Source of the DNA: VAZQ01 sp963758945 | GTDB lineage: Bacteria > Pseudomonadota > Alphaproteobacteria > Rhizobiales > Xanthobacteraceae | Direction of reading: 5' to 3' | NCBI GenBank assembly: GCA_963758945.1 | Contig: CAVWXY010000001.1 | Location: 62,001 to 126,000 of the forward strand | Length of the DNA stretch: 64,000 nucleotides | Shown: piece after piece, positions 1 to 9,364 of the stretch | How positions within the stretch are numbered: position 1 is the stretch's first letter | Layout of the letters: each line of letters opens with the position of its first letter | Program-made: the position numbers and the translations under genes | Notes under the pieces: generated by a model | Databases searched by the model: none | Seen by the model: only the letters and a program-made list of their open reading frames with translations | Told to the model about the DNA's origin: nothing

Positions 1-2
1 AT

Positions 3-668
3 TTCGCCGACGGCGCGTTCGTCATCGCCGGTACCGATCGCCGCGTGTCGTTCGCCGAGGTCGCCCGCGCCGCCTACGTGCCGCACAACTTTCCGCTCGA
101 GACCGTCGAGCCGGGCCTGCAGGAGACCGCGGTCTACGATCCGCCGAGCTTCGCCTTCAGCAACGGCGCCCATGTCTGCGAGCTCGAGATCGATCCCGAC
201 ACTGGCCGCATCGAGATCGTCGGCTTCTGGGGCGTCGACGACGTCGGCACCGTGATCAATCCGATGATCGTCGAAGGCCAGATCCATGGCGGCCTCGCCC
301 AGGGCCTCGGTCAGGCGCTGCTCGAGCGCTGCGCCTACGATGGCGCGGGCCAGCTCATCTCCGGCTCGTTCCTGGACTACGCCATCGCGCGCGCCGACGA
401 CCTGCCGCTGTTCGTGACCGAGTGCGACGAAAGCCAGCCCTGCACGCACAATCCGCTCGGCGCCAAGGGCTGCGGCGAGGCCGGCTCGATCGGCGCACCG
501 GCGGCGCTGGTCAGCGCCGCGCTCGACGCACTCGCCCCGCTCGGCGTCGCCGATCTCGAAATGCCGCTCACCTCCGAGCAGGTGTGGCGGCGGATCAGGC
601 AGGCGCGTTCAGGCGCAGGAGCCGCGCCGCGTTCCGAAAGCAGATCATCTCCCGTTCCTGCTCGCTGA
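3..668 (+). CDS. Molybdenum hydroxylase large subunit, C-terminal part (cut by window edge)
   Basis: This is the C-terminal 220 or so residues of a xanthine/CO-dehydrogenase family molybdopterin-binding subunit; the frame is open from base 3 and the start lies outside the window. The family is recognised by CELEIDPDTGRIEIVGFW, the GGLAQGLGQALLE segment and GAKGCGEAGSIGAP, where the Glu after GCG is at the place of the catalytic base of the family. These enzymes hydroxylate N-heterocycles, aldehydes or similar carbons using a Mo-cytosine or Mo-pterin cofactor with FAD and 2Fe-2S partners. The last 25 residues are low-complexity (Arg/Ser/Ala/Pro) and overlap the 3' end of the convergent amidohydrolase gene by 74 bp. 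The substrate is unknown. Confidence 0.85.
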   Translation, partial: FADGAFVIAGTDRRVSFAEVARAAYVPHNFPLETVEPGLQETAVYDPPSFAFSNGAHVCELEIDPDTGRIEIVGFWGVDDVGTVINPMIVEGQIHGGLAQGLGQALLERCAYDGAGQLISGSFLDYAIARADDLPLFVTECDESQPCTHNPLGAKGCGEAGSIGAPAALVSAALDALAPLGVADLEMPLTSEQVWRRIRQARSGAGAAPRSESRSSPVPAR

Positions 669-1560
669 TCGGCGCCGCCTCGATGAAGCGCGCGGCTTGT
701 GCGCCGTCTTCCAACGGGTAGTCGACGGAGAACATGATTCGATCCGCCCCCAGCGCCTGCATTGCGCAGATGAGTGCCTCCGCCTGGCAAGTGCCCGCGG
801 TGGTCGCGAAGAAATTGCGGCGAATGTATTCGGACGGCGGCCGTGCGAGCTCGACTTTCGGCCGGTAGATCTTGAAGCGGCTGTCGATGCGCCAAAGCAG
901 GTAGGGCAGGGCCTCGCCCATGTGGCCGAGGATGATGTTGAGATCGGGAAAACGGTCGAACAGCCCGCTCAGAACGAGGCGCAGCGCATGGCCGCCGGTC
1001 TCCGCCGTCCAGCCCCACATCGACGCGGCCAAGCCGGGATAGTCCTCCAGCACGGGCGGACGAACGGGCATGTGGACGGGATGAAGGTAGACGGGAACGG
1101 CGAGCGCCTGGACCGTCTCCCAGAACGACAGGCAGGTCGCATCGTCGAGGTAGCGGCCGTTGGTGTGGCCGTTGATGAGCGCGCCCCTGAAACCGAGCTG
1201 CCGCACGCAGCGCTCGAGCTCGCGCGCGGCGGCATCGGGCTCCTGCATGGGCAGATGCGCGAACCCCGCATATCGAGTCGGATGCTTGGCGATCTCGGAG
1301 GCGAGAAAGTCGTTGGCCCGGCGTGCTTCGCTCACCGCCCTGGCATGGTCGCGCTCGGCCTGCACGCCGGGGGAGTTCAGCGACAGCACCGCGAGGTCGA
1401 TCCCGGCCTCGTCCATCGCGGCGAGCCGGAGCTCTGACAAATCCGGCAAACGCGCGCCGATCGCGCGCAGGAACCACGGCTCGAACAGATCTGCCCCGAT
1501 CTTGCCGGTATGCGGGAAGCCGTCGGTCCAGAAATGCTCTTCGAGCGCGATCTTGTTCAT
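595..1560 (-). CDS. Amidohydrolase family protein (ACMSD / gamma-resorcylate decarboxylase type)
   Basis: A 321-residue metal-dependent TIM-barrel hydrolase/decarboxylase of the amidohydrolase_2 group. The N terminus KIALEEHFW has the Glu-x-His metal site of gamma-resorcylate and 2,3-dihydroxybenzoate decarboxylases instead of the usual His-x-His. Further ligands are in VYLHPVHMP, ILGHMGEALPY and SVDYPLED (Asp). The ATG at 1560 was chosen because MNKIALEEH matches the family start and GGGGA lies just upstream; an upstream extension would be Pro/Arg-rich and unlike the family. It is the last gene of a minus-strand unit behind a TRAP transporter, so it probably acts on the imported carboxylate. 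Non-oxidative decarboxylation is inference; hydrolysis or hydration is also possible. Confidence 0.85.
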   Translation of the reverse strand: MNKIALEEHFWTDGFPHTGKIGADLFEPWFLRAIGARLPDLSELRLAAMDEAGIDLAVLSLNSPGVQAERDHARAVSEARRANDFLASEIAKHPTRYAGFAHLPMQEPDAAARELERCVRQLGFRGALINGHTNGRYLDDATCLSFWETVQALAVPVYLHPVHMPVRPPVLEDYPGLAASMWGWTAETGGHALRLVLSGLFDRFPDLNIILGHMGEALPYLLWRIDSRFKIYRPKVELARPPSEYIRRNFFATTAGTCQAEALICAMQALGADRIMFSVDYPLEDGAQAARFIEAAPISEQEREMICFRNAARLLRLNAPA

Positions 1561-1612
1561 GTCGTTTCCCCGGCAGGGCGCGCCTTTCGCGTGCCGGTGA
1601 ACCTCGCGCTCG

Positions 1613-3586
1613 TCATGGCCGGCCGGCTTCGCCGGCGGGGGCGGCCGGCGCAACGGCCTCGAGATCCGCGCCAACGCGGCGCCGCAGCAGCCAGTAGGCG
1701 ACGATCGACCCGACCGGGATGCAGGCCAGCGCCGCCACCTCCTCGCTCGGATGCAGCAGCGCGAGCAGCGAAAACGCCGCGAGCAGCAATCGAATGCCTC
1801 GGTCCGCTGCCGCGCGGTCGGCGAAACGAGCCTGCAGGCTGAAGGTGATGCCGATGGTCGCGACCAGGATCAACGCCGCCGCCGTCAACTGGCTCAATCC
1901 GGGCTCGATCACGAGCTCGGGCCGCACGAACACGCCGGCCATCAGCGTGAACAACGACACGCAAATCTGCAGCGCCCGTCCGAGCGTCTCGTAGAACGAC
2001 GCATCGGCGATCTTCGCGGTCACGGCGGCAACGATCGACGTCGGCGGCGTCAGCTCGCCCCAGACCCCGAGGAAGAACGCGAAGAAGTGCACCACCCAGG
2101 GATCGACGCCGATGCGGATCATCGGCGGGGCGATCACGATCGCCACCAGGATATAGGTCGGGGCGGGGGGCAGCCCGGTGCCGAGCAGGGCCCCGAACAC
2201 GAAGGCGAGGACGACCATCGCGGCGAGATTGAACCCCGCCGCGTCGATCAGCAGCGAGCCGAGCTTGGTCGGAATGCCGGTGATGACGAGCGCGCCGGTC
2301 ATGATCGACAGCGTCGCGAGCAGGAGCGTGAGATCGGCCGTCATCTCGGTATAGGTCTCGAGGAATTTCCGGATCGGCGCGATGAATTCCATGAACGACC
2401 AGCGGCCGGGCAGCAGCAGCGGCACGAGATTGACGATGAACAGCGCGCTACCGACCGTGACGAACACGTAGAGCGCCGCGAACATCGGGTTGAGATGCCA
2501 GGCCGCCATCAGCGTGACCAGGCCGCCGATCACGGCGAGAAAAGCGCCCAGATTGAACAAGTCCCGCCAAGTCAGCCGTTCGAACGCGGCGGCGACCAAT
2601 CGCGTCCGGTGCCGCACCGCCAGCAGATAGACCGACACCGCGACGGTGGCGTAGTAGATCAGCGCCGGGACATAGCCGCGGGCGACGACGTCGAAGTAGC
2701 TGCGGCCCAGGAATTCGGCCATCAGGAAGGCCGCGACGCCCATGACCGGCGGCATCAGCTGGCCGCCGAGCGACGACGCCGACTCGATCGCAGCGGCGGT
2801 GGCCCGCGGCATGCCGGCGCCGATCATGGCCGGGATGGTGGCCGAGCCGATGGTGATCGCGTTCGCCGCCCCGCTGCCGCTCACCGTGCCGACGCACATC
2901 GAGCCGATGACCGCGGACTGCGGCAGGGCGTGCGGCGAACGGACGGCGACTCGTTTGGTCGCGCGCAGCAGCGATTCGATGCAGCCGTAGCCGGTGAGCA
3001 CGCTGAGCACGAGCAGGAACGCGCCGATGATGGTGAGCGCGATCTGCGGCAGGTTGGAGAAGACGCCGGTCGTATTCTCGACGCTCATGGCGGTCACGAC
3101 GCGGCCCCAGCTCAGCCCGGCGTGATGGAACATGCCGGGCACCAGCCAGCCGTAGACCGCGTAGAGGATGAGCACGAGGTTGAGGACGAACAGCGGCATG
3201 TGGCGCCGGCGCGCATATTCCAACACCAGCACGGCCATGAGACCGCCCATGAACAGATCGGACGGGTCCCAAGCCCCGGCGCGCGAGGTGCCGAGCTCGT
3301 AATATTCCGAGTTCATATACACGGAGACGGCAAGCGCGCAGCCGACATAGAGCGCCGCGATGGCGTAGTTGGCGAGCGGCGGCAGCCGGGGATAGAGATC
3401 GTTCGCGCGCAGCAGATTGAGGGTGAACAGCACGAAGGTAATCGGGACCAGCGTCATCGCCAGCAGGGTCGGGCCGCCCTCGCTGGTCCAGAAATAGTTG
3501 AACAGGTAGAGAAAGAAGAAGATCGCGACCGCGTAATAGATGCAGTTGAGGACGATGCGCGCCCGCGGGCGAGAGCTGTCGGCCAT
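1613..3586 (-). CDS. TRAP transporter fused permease (4TM/12TM)
   Basis: A 657-residue inner-membrane protein with about 16-18 hydrophobic segments, the length of fused DctQM permeases that work with TAXI-type receptors. The N-terminal segments correspond to the small (Q) part. The large (M) part carries the glycine-rich loop GTVSGSGAANAITIGS and the repeat-like LGTGLPPAPTYILVAI, both typical of TRAP large subunits. It drives sodium- or proton-coupled uptake of an organic acid. The TAXI receptor gene lies 80 bp upstream on the same strand and the amidohydrolase 52 bp downstream, so the three are probably co-transcribed. The substrate cannot be read from the sequence. Confidence 0.93.
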   Translation of the reverse strand: MADSSRPRARIVLNCIYYAVAIFFFLYLFNYFWTSEGGPTLLAMTLVPITFVLFTLNLLRANDLYPRLPPLANYAIAALYVGCALAVSVYMNSEYYELGTSRAGAWDPSDLFMGGLMAVLVLEYARRRHMPLFVLNLVLILYAVYGWLVPGMFHHAGLSWGRVVTAMSVENTTGVFSNLPQIALTIIGAFLLVLSVLTGYGCIESLLRATKRVAVRSPHALPQSAVIGSMCVGTVSGSGAANAITIGSATIPAMIGAGMPRATAAAIESASSLGGQLMPPVMGVAAFLMAEFLGRSYFDVVARGYVPALIYYATVAVSVYLLAVRHRTRLVAAAFERLTWRDLFNLGAFLAVIGGLVTLMAAWHLNPMFAALYVFVTVGSALFIVNLVPLLLPGRWSFMEFIAPIRKFLETYTEMTADLTLLLATLSIMTGALVITGIPTKLGSLLIDAAGFNLAAMVVLAFVFGALLGTGLPPAPTYILVAIVIAPPMIRIGVDPWVVHFFAFFLGVWGELTPPTSIVAAVTAKIADASFYETLGRALQICVSLFTLMAGVFVRPELVIEPGLSQLTAAALILVATIGITFSLQARFADRAAADRGIRLLLAAFSLLALLHPSEEVAALACIPVGSIVAYWLLRRRVGADLEAVAPAAPAGEAGRP

Positions 3587-3666
3587 GACGGTCTCGACGT
3601 TCGGATCAGGATTGCCGCGCGGGCGCGTGAATGCGCCCGCGCGGTCTTCGAATCATCGGACCGGGC

Positions 3667-4698
3667 CTACATGGTGGCGATCTTGGAGTCCCACTTCTTG
3701 TCCCAGACTCCCTTCTCGCGCATGTACTTGGCGAGGCCGGGATGGATCGGCACGAGATCGGCCGACGATTCCACGCCGCGCTTCTGGAAGCCCGGCATGT
3801 CCTTGGCGATCTGCGAGAAGGTCGGGTCGGCCTTGGCGAGATCTGCGGCGTTCGCCTCGACGATCTTCAAAAGCTTGTAGACGTCGTCCGCCGGCATTAC
3901 GTCGAGACCGACGTGGAAGCCGTAGTAGAACGGCAGCTCGGTCACCTTGGCGACATGCACGTCGCGTTTGAACACGTCCGGGCTCACTTCGATGACGGCG
4001 AAGTTCTTCTTCTTGAGCTCGGCGATCTCCTCCGCGCTCGGATTGAGCGCCGCCCAGTCGGCGGCAAGCGAAGCCTCGGCCAGCCATGGCGGCGGCGCCT
4101 TCTCGCCGCCGGTATAGATGTTCATGGCGTCGATGGCGCCGGATTGCAGTTGCGATCCCGCCGCCGCCAGATCGATCTGCACATAAGTGAACTTCACGTC
4201 GAGCGCGGCGAGCGCGCGCTCGAGCTGGGCGCGCACGTCGAAAGGCAATGGCCCGGTGAACACGCGCTTGCCGGCGAGGTCGGCCCATTTCTTGATCTTG
4301 TCCTTGTTGCGCGCGTGCACCGCCAGGCTCACCTCGATGGTGTTCGACCAGAACGACTGCATCGGCTGGCGCTTGACGCGCGCCTTGAAGCCCTTGAAGC
4401 GGTTGGTATCGGTCGCCAGCTCGTGGAACGCGATATCAGAGCCGTACATGCCGTCGTATTCGTCGGTGGCATAGCCCTTGACCGTGGTGATGGCGCCCGC
4501 CGTAGGGAGCACCGAGATGCGGTAATTCGGCATCTCCTTGTTCAGGACATTGGCCAGGACGACGAGCGCCTTGTGGCCGGAGGTGCCGACGGGGGGCGTC
4601 CCCCAGCGGATGTCCTTGGGCTGCTGCGACCAGGCGGTCGAGCTTGCGGTGCCGAGTGCGAAGATGACGGCAAAAGCCGTGAATGCGCGCTTGAGCAT
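3667..4698 (-). CDS. TAXI family TRAP transporter solute receptor
   Basis: A 343-residue periplasmic receptor. The signal peptide MLKRAFTAFAVIFALG..AWSQ is followed by KDIRWGTPPVGTSGHKAL, the start of the mature TAXI fold, and by LPTAGAITTVKGYATDEYDG. The ATG at 4698 has GGAGGAAG 6 bp upstream; the longer open frame upstream of it encodes no signal-like sequence. It should deliver its ligand to the fused permease encoded next. The C-terminal half has the usual PGFQKRGVE and HPGLAKYMREKGVWD blocks. First gene of the three-gene minus-strand unit. Confidence 0.92.
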   Translation of the reverse strand: MLKRAFTAFAVIFALGTASSTAWSQQPKDIRWGTPPVGTSGHKALVVLANVLNKEMPNYRISVLPTAGAITTVKGYATDEYDGMYGSDIAFHELATDTNRFKGFKARVKRQPMQSFWSNTIEVSLAVHARNKDKIKKWADLAGKRVFTGPLPFDVRAQLERALAALDVKFTYVQIDLAAAGSQLQSGAIDAMNIYTGGEKAPPPWLAEASLAADWAALNPSAEEIAELKKKNFAVIEVSPDVFKRDVHVAKVTELPFYYGFHVGLDVMPADDVYKLLKIVEANAADLAKADPTFSQIAKDMPGFQKRGVESSADLVPIHPGLAKYMREKGVWDKKWDSKIATM

Positions 4699-4986
4699 GG
4701 CGTTTCTTCCTCCGGTGTCGCTCGTTGGCGGGCACGGCGGATATCCGCGCGGCCTGCGTCGACGCTTATATTGTGAGGCCACAACCGCCCCGATGGCGAG
4801 GCGATCGCGCGGCCCCGGCGGCGACGCTTGCGACGACGGCCGCGAGACCGCCAAGGCACGATCGGCCAACTGCTTCATCCTGGCAAAGAACAAAATGCCG
4901 CACAACCGGAGGCACACTCCGCAAAGCGGCCTGCCGCCCGGAAAACGCGTCTAAAATGCGCTGCAGCGCTCGCGCGGGCCACCCGC

Positions 4987-5904
4987 TCACGGGCGCCGCG
5001 GCACGGAGTTCGCGATGAAGTCCTCGACCAGCACCGCGCATTCGCCCGGCTTCTCGATCTGCAGCAGGTGTCCGGTGTCGGGGACGAAGGCGTAGTCGTA
5101 GCCGTTTTCTTCTCCCAGCGCCTGGTTGGTCAGCGCGGTGGCGGGGGCGCCCTTGAGGCCGGGATCGGCGCCGATCAGCTTGACCGGTCCGCCGAAGTCG
5201 GCGGCGCGCGGCCACAGATTGAGGGTGAGTGCCTCGGCATAGATCGCGGCTTCGTTCTCCGGCGCGCAAACGAGCGCATAGCCGTCGCCGTCCGCGCTCT
5301 TGCGCAGGACCGAGCGCGCCATCAGTTCGTGCGCGCCCGGCACCCAGCCCTGGGTGGCGCGCGACTTGCGATATTCCGATGCCAGCTCCTCCACCGTGGC
5401 GAACCGCCGGCGGCGGCCCAACGCCCATTCCGTCAGCTTGTTCTCGAAAATCTCCATCGCCTGGTATCTCGGATGGTCGACCGGCGGGACGTTGGGCGGA
5501 TCGAACAGCACGAGCCCATCCCAGCGCCAGTTAATCTCGATGGCGTGCTTCATGGCGGTGCGCGCCGACATGGAATGGAAAATGCCGATCGTGGGCTTGC
5601 GGCCGAGCCGGGCGTCGATCGCGTCGACGACGCGATCGAGATCGCGGGCGAGTTGCGCGTAATTGTGGTTGGAAGGGTCGACCGGGACGTTCTGGCCGTG
5701 GTTGCGGAAGTCGAACACCAGTACGTCGTAGTTCGGCGTCAAGAGCTGCCAGAACGGGAGATAGGCGTCGGCGGCAAAGCCGTTGCCGTGCGTGACCGTC
5801 ACGCGCATGCCGTCGCGATGGCCGTGCCGCCGGATACGGATGCTCGCGCCGTCCTCCAGGGCGACCTCGAAGGTCTCGCTCGGTACCGGGACGATCAGGT
5901 CCAT
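4987..5904 (-). CDS. Alpha/beta hydrolase
   Basis: A 305-residue alpha/beta-hydrolase fold protein. HGNGFAADAYLPFW supplies the oxyanion region, IGIFHSMSARTAM the nucleophile elbow, and DTGHLLQIEKP the catalytic His. The elbow reads His-Ser-Met-Ser rather than the common Gly-x-Ser-x-Gly. The ATG at 5904 is preferred over one at 5925 because GGAG lies 10 bp before it; the longer version has no ribosome site. It is transcribed divergently from the molybdenum hydroxylase operon at 6102 and could hydrolyse an ester or lactone in that pathway (inference). Confidence 0.85.
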   Translation of the reverse strand: MDLIVPVPSETFEVALEDGASIRIRRHGHRDGMRVTVTHGNGFAADAYLPFWQLLTPNYDVLVFDFRNHGQNVPVDPSNHNYAQLARDLDRVVDAIDARLGRKPTIGIFHSMSARTAMKHAIEINWRWDGLVLFDPPNVPPVDHPRYQAMEIFENKLTEWALGRRRRFATVEELASEYRKSRATQGWVPGAHELMARSVLRKSADGDGYALVCAPENEAAIYAEALTLNLWPRAADFGGPVKLIGADPGLKGAPATALTNQALGEENGYDYAFVPDTGHLLQIEKPGECAVLVEDFIANSVPRRP

Positions 5905-5954
5905 TCGCGGTTGTCTCCGATCCATCGTGACGGCGACGGCGACGCGTGCGCCGT

Positions 5955-5982
5955 TTGCCTGCCATGCCCGATCACCTATACT
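5955..5982 (+). promoter_or_regulatory. Candidate sigma-70 promoter for the 6102 operon
   Basis: TTGCCT, a 16-bp spacer and TATACT lie in the divergent gap between the hydrolase (-) and the molybdenum hydroxylase operon (+). Transcription would begin about 110 bp before the GTG start at 6102. This is a pattern match only. Confidence 0.4.
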
Positions 5983-6101
5983 AGGGCTGCCGATTGTTGA
6001 TAGCCTACCCGCCCCGGCGACGACGTGGCATGCACAATCTGGCGGCTCAATCGGCTGCCGTGCGTCGTCGATCGCCGACTTTCTCCGATACGAGGTGAGT
6101 T

Positions 6102-8543
6102 GTGTCCCGGTTTTTGGGCGTCCCGGTGCTTCGCAAGGAAGATCCCGCCCTGCTTTCCGGGCGTGGGCGCTATGCCGACGACCTGCCGGTGCCGGCCGGA
6201 ACGCTGCACGCCCACGTCATAAGGTCTCCGCACGCGCACGCCAAGATTGTCGGCATCGACGCGAGCGAGGCGCTTGCGCAGGACGGCGTGTGGGCCGTCG
6301 TCACCGGGGAGGACGTGCGCGCGCTGTCCGATCCGTTCCTGATCGCGCTCAAGGCGCCGGTGAACCAATGGTCGCTCGCAGTCGAGCGCGTGCGCTATGT
6401 CGGCGAGCCGGTCGCGCTCGTCGTCGCCGACACCCGCTACCTCGCGGAGGACGCGGCGGATCTGGTGCGCGTCGACTATGAAGCGCTCGAAGCGGTGATC
6501 GATCCGCAGGCTGCGCGCGGCAAATCGGCGCCGCTGCTGCATCCCGAAGCCAAGAGCAACGAAATTTCGGTTCGCACCTTCTCCTATGGTGACACCAAGG
6601 GCGCGTTCGAGCGCGCCGATGCCCGCATCGCGCTCACCTGCGACTATCCCCGCAACTCGTTCACCCCGATGGAATGCTACGTCGTCGTCGCCGAGCACCG
6701 CCCGAGCGACGGCAGCTACGACGTGCTGGCGAATTTCCAGGGTCCGTTCAGCACGCATCCGGTGATGGCGCGCGCTTTGCGCGTCCCGGGCACGAAGCTG
6801 CGCCTGCGTATCCCGCCCGACAGCGGTGGAAGCTTCGGCATCAAGCTGTCGGTCTTTCCTTATATCGTGCTCGCCGCGCTCGCCGCGCGCATCACCGGGC
6901 GGCCGGTCAAATGGGTCGAGGATCGGCTCGAGCATCTCATCGCCGCGAGCTCGGGCCCCAACCGGATCACCGAGATCGAAGCCGCCGTCGCCCGGGACGG
7001 CCGCATCCTGGCGTTGCGGCTCGATCAGCTCGAGGATTACGGCGCGTTCCTGCGCGCGCCCATGCCCGGCCCGCTCTACCGCATGCACGGCGCCGTCACG
7101 GGCGCCTACGAGATCGCCAATGTCGACGTCGTCAACCGCGTGGTGCTCACCAACAAGATGCCGGCGAGCCTGATCCGCGGCTTCGGCGGGCCGCAGCTCT
7201 ATCTCGCGCTCGAGCGCCTGGTGCAGCGGATCGCGATCGAGCTCAATCTCGACCATCTCGAGGTGATCAAGCGCAATCTCGTGCCCAAAAACAAGTTCCC
7301 CTACCAGGCGGCCGCCGGCGCGCTTTATGATTCCGGCGATTATCTTCGCGCCGTCGAGACCGCGACCAGCGAGGGACGCCTCGCCGACCTCCGACGGCGG
7401 CGGGATGTCGCGCGCGCCGCCGGGCGGCGCTACGGCATCGGATTCGCCGCCGTGGTCGAGCCCGGCATGTCCAACATGGGCTATCTCTCCACCCTGCTTA
7501 CGCCCGCGGCGCGCGACAAGGCCGGACCCAAGAACGGCGCGGTGTCGATGGTCACCGTCAACGTCGATCCGCTCGGCGCCGTGTCGGTGACCGCCGACGT
7601 CACCGTGCAGGGCCAGGGCCATCAGACCGTGCTGTCGCAGATCGTCGCCGAACGGCTCGGGCTTTCCCCCGACGATATCAACGTCGTGCTGGAGATGGAC
7701 ACGGCGAAGGACCAGTGGTCGATCGCCGCCGGCACCTATTCCTGCCGCTTCACGCCCGGCACCGCGGTGGCCGCCCATCTCGCCGCCGAACGGATGGCGG
7801 ACAAGCTCAAGGCCATCGCGGCCAAGCAGCTCAACGTGCTGCCCGAGGACGTCGAGCTCGCCGGCGGCAAGATTCGCAGCCGCAGCAATCCGGACAACGC
7901 CATGCCGTTCGCGCGGGTCGCCGGCACGTCGCACTGGTCGCCGGTCATGCTGCCGGAAGGCATGGCGCCGGCGCTACGCGAGACGGCGGTATGGTCGCCG
8001 CCGGAGCTCGAGCCGCCGTCGAGCGACGAGCGCATCAACTCGTCGCTGACCTACGGGTTCGTGTTCGACATGTGCGGCGTCGAGATCGATCCGCTCACCT
8101 ATCAGGTCCGCGTCGATCGCTACGTGTCGATGCACGATGCCGGCCGCCTGCTCAATCCGATGATCGCCAACGGCCAGATGCGCGGCGCCTTCGTGCAGGG
8201 CATCGCCACCGCGCTCTACGAGGAGTTCGTCTACGACGAGGCCGGCCAGTTCCTCACCGGCACCTTCGCGGATTATCTGGTTCCGACGGTGGCGGAGGTA
8301 CCCGCGGTCGAGATGCTGCACCAGGAGACGCCGTCGCCGCTCACCCCGCTCGGCGCCAAGGGCATTGCCGAAGGCAACTGCATGAGCGTCCCGGCCTGCA
8401 TCGCCAACGCCGTCGCCGACGCGCTCGACGTGCGCGACGTCGCGCTGCCGGCGACGCCGCGGCGCATCCACGCGCTCATGGCCGGGGCGGAGGAAGCGCC
8501 CCCGCCGGAGCTCGCCGGGTCCGCGCGCGAGGCCGCGCAATGA
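6102..8543 (+). CDS. Xanthine/CO dehydrogenase family molybdopterin-binding subunit
   Basis: An 813-residue catalytic subunit of a molybdenum hydroxylase. It begins with the family opening (FLGVPVLRKEDPALLSGRG), carries GGSFGIKLSVFPY and the RGFGGPQLYLALE loop that contacts the cofactor, and ends with LTPLGAKGIAEGN, where the Glu is the catalytic base. The RGFGGPQ loop is neither the AYxCSFR loop of CO dehydrogenase nor the AYRGAGR of its form II relatives, so CO oxidation is not indicated. The GTG start at 6102 is preceded by GAGGTGAGTT. It overlaps the FAD subunit by ATGA. It probably hydroxylates an aromatic or N-heterocyclic substrate with water as oxygen source. Confidence 0.93.
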   Translation: MSRFLGVPVLRKEDPALLSGRGRYADDLPVPAGTLHAHVIRSPHAHAKIVGIDASEALAQDGVWAVVTGEDVRALSDPFLIALKAPVNQWSLAVERVRYVGEPVALVVADTRYLAEDAADLVRVDYEALEAVIDPQAARGKSAPLLHPEAKSNEISVRTFSYGDTKGAFERADARIALTCDYPRNSFTPMECYVVVAEHRPSDGSYDVLANFQGPFSTHPVMARALRVPGTKLRLRIPPDSGGSFGIKLSVFPYIVLAALAARITGRPVKWVEDRLEHLIAASSGPNRITEIEAAVARDGRILALRLDQLEDYGAFLRAPMPGPLYRMHGAVTGAYEIANVDVVNRVVLTNKMPASLIRGFGGPQLYLALERLVQRIAIELNLDHLEVIKRNLVPKNKFPYQAAAGALYDSGDYLRAVETATSEGRLADLRRRRDVARAAGRRYGIGFAAVVEPGMSNMGYLSTLLTPAARDKAGPKNGAVSMVTVNVDPLGAVSVTADVTVQGQGHQTVLSQIVAERLGLSPDDINVVLEMDTAKDQWSIAAGTYSCRFTPGTAVAAHLAAERMADKLKAIAAKQLNVLPEDVELAGGKIRSRSNPDNAMPFARVAGTSHWSPVMLPEGMAPALRETAVWSPPELEPPSSDERINSSLTYGFVFDMCGVEIDPLTYQVRVDRYVSMHDAGRLLNPMIANGQMRGAFVQGIATALYEEFVYDEAGQFLTGTFADYLVPTVAEVPAVEMLHQETPSPLTPLGAKGIAEGNCMSVPACIANAVADALDVRDVALPATPRRIHALMAGAEEAPPPELAGSAREAAQ

Positions 8544-9364
8544 AGCCGCGTCCGTTCGACTACGCGCGGCCGGAGACGGCCGAGGAGGCGGTCGCGATCC
8601 TGGCCGAGCACGGCGAGGAGGCACGCGTGCTCGCCGGCGGTCAGACCTTGTTGGCCATGCTCAATCTGCGCGTGGTCCAGCCCGACGTGCTGGTCGACAT
8701 CACGCGCATTCCGGAGTTCGACGTCATCCGCGAGGCCGACGGCAAAATCGAGGTCGGCGCCGCGGTGACCCAGAACCGGCTGATGGCATGGCCCACGCTC
8801 GCGCAGAAGCTGCCCTTGCTGGCGGCGGCTCTGCCCTTCGTCGGGCATTTCCAGACCCGCAACAAGGGCACGGTCTGCGGCTCGATCGCGCACGCCGATC
8901 CCGCCTCGGAAATTCCGCTGTCGCTCGCGCTGCTCGAAGGCGAGGTGGTGTTGCGCTCGCGCCGGGGCACCCGCGTCCTGGCCGCGGACGCGTTCCAGCA
9001 GGGCATGCTGGCGACCGCGCGGGAAGGCGACGAATTGATCACCGCGGTTCGCTTTCCGGTCCTGCCCGGCGGCGTGGCGTTCCGCGAGGTCGCGCGCCGG
9101 CACGGCGATTTCGCCATCGTCGCCGTCGCCGCCTTGGTCGAGAGCGCGACCAGCATTCGCATCGGGGTCGCCGGCATGGCCGAGCGCCCCGCCGTCCGCC
9201 GCATCGCGACCGAAGGCGCGGCCGGCATCCGCGACGCCGTCGGGCGGCTCGCCTGGGAGCTCGAAGGCTACGAAGACATGCATGCCTCGGCGCGGATGCG
9301 GCGCGACCTGCTGCGCCGTATCGGTCCCGTCGTGATCGAGGAGGCCATGCGATGCGCCGCGTGA
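8540..9364 (+). CDS. FAD-binding subunit of molybdenum hydroxylase (CoxM/CutM type)
   Basis: A 274-residue middle subunit that carries electrons from the iron-sulfur subunit to the acceptor. ARVLAGGQTLLAMLNLR and TVCGSIAHADPASEIP are the two FAD-binding signatures of the family (AGGxS/T-like and TxGGx/TxCGS-like). The ATG overlaps the stop of the large subunit, indicating translational coupling. Its 3' end overlaps the 2Fe-2S gene by 13 bp. The length is normal for CoxM-type proteins. Confidence 0.94.
   Translation: MKPRPFDYARPETAEEAVAILAEHGEEARVLAGGQTLLAMLNLRVVQPDVLVDITRIPEFDVIREADGKIEVGAAVTQNRLMAWPTLAQKLPLLAAALPFVGHFQTRNKGTVCGSIAHADPASEIPLSLALLEGEVVLRSRRGTRVLAADAFQQGMLATAREGDELITAVRFPVLPGGVAFREVARRHGDFAIVAVAALVESATSIRIGVAGMAERPAVRRIATEGAAGIRDAVGRLAWELEGYEDMHASARMRRDLLRRIGPVVIEEAMRCAA

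Noticed and set aside
1751..3880. A 709-codon open frame on the plus strand opposite the TRAP permease
   Set aside because: It is Arg/Gln/His/Asp-rich without domain likeness, typical of antisense frames in GC-rich genes; the membrane permease opposite is clearly real.
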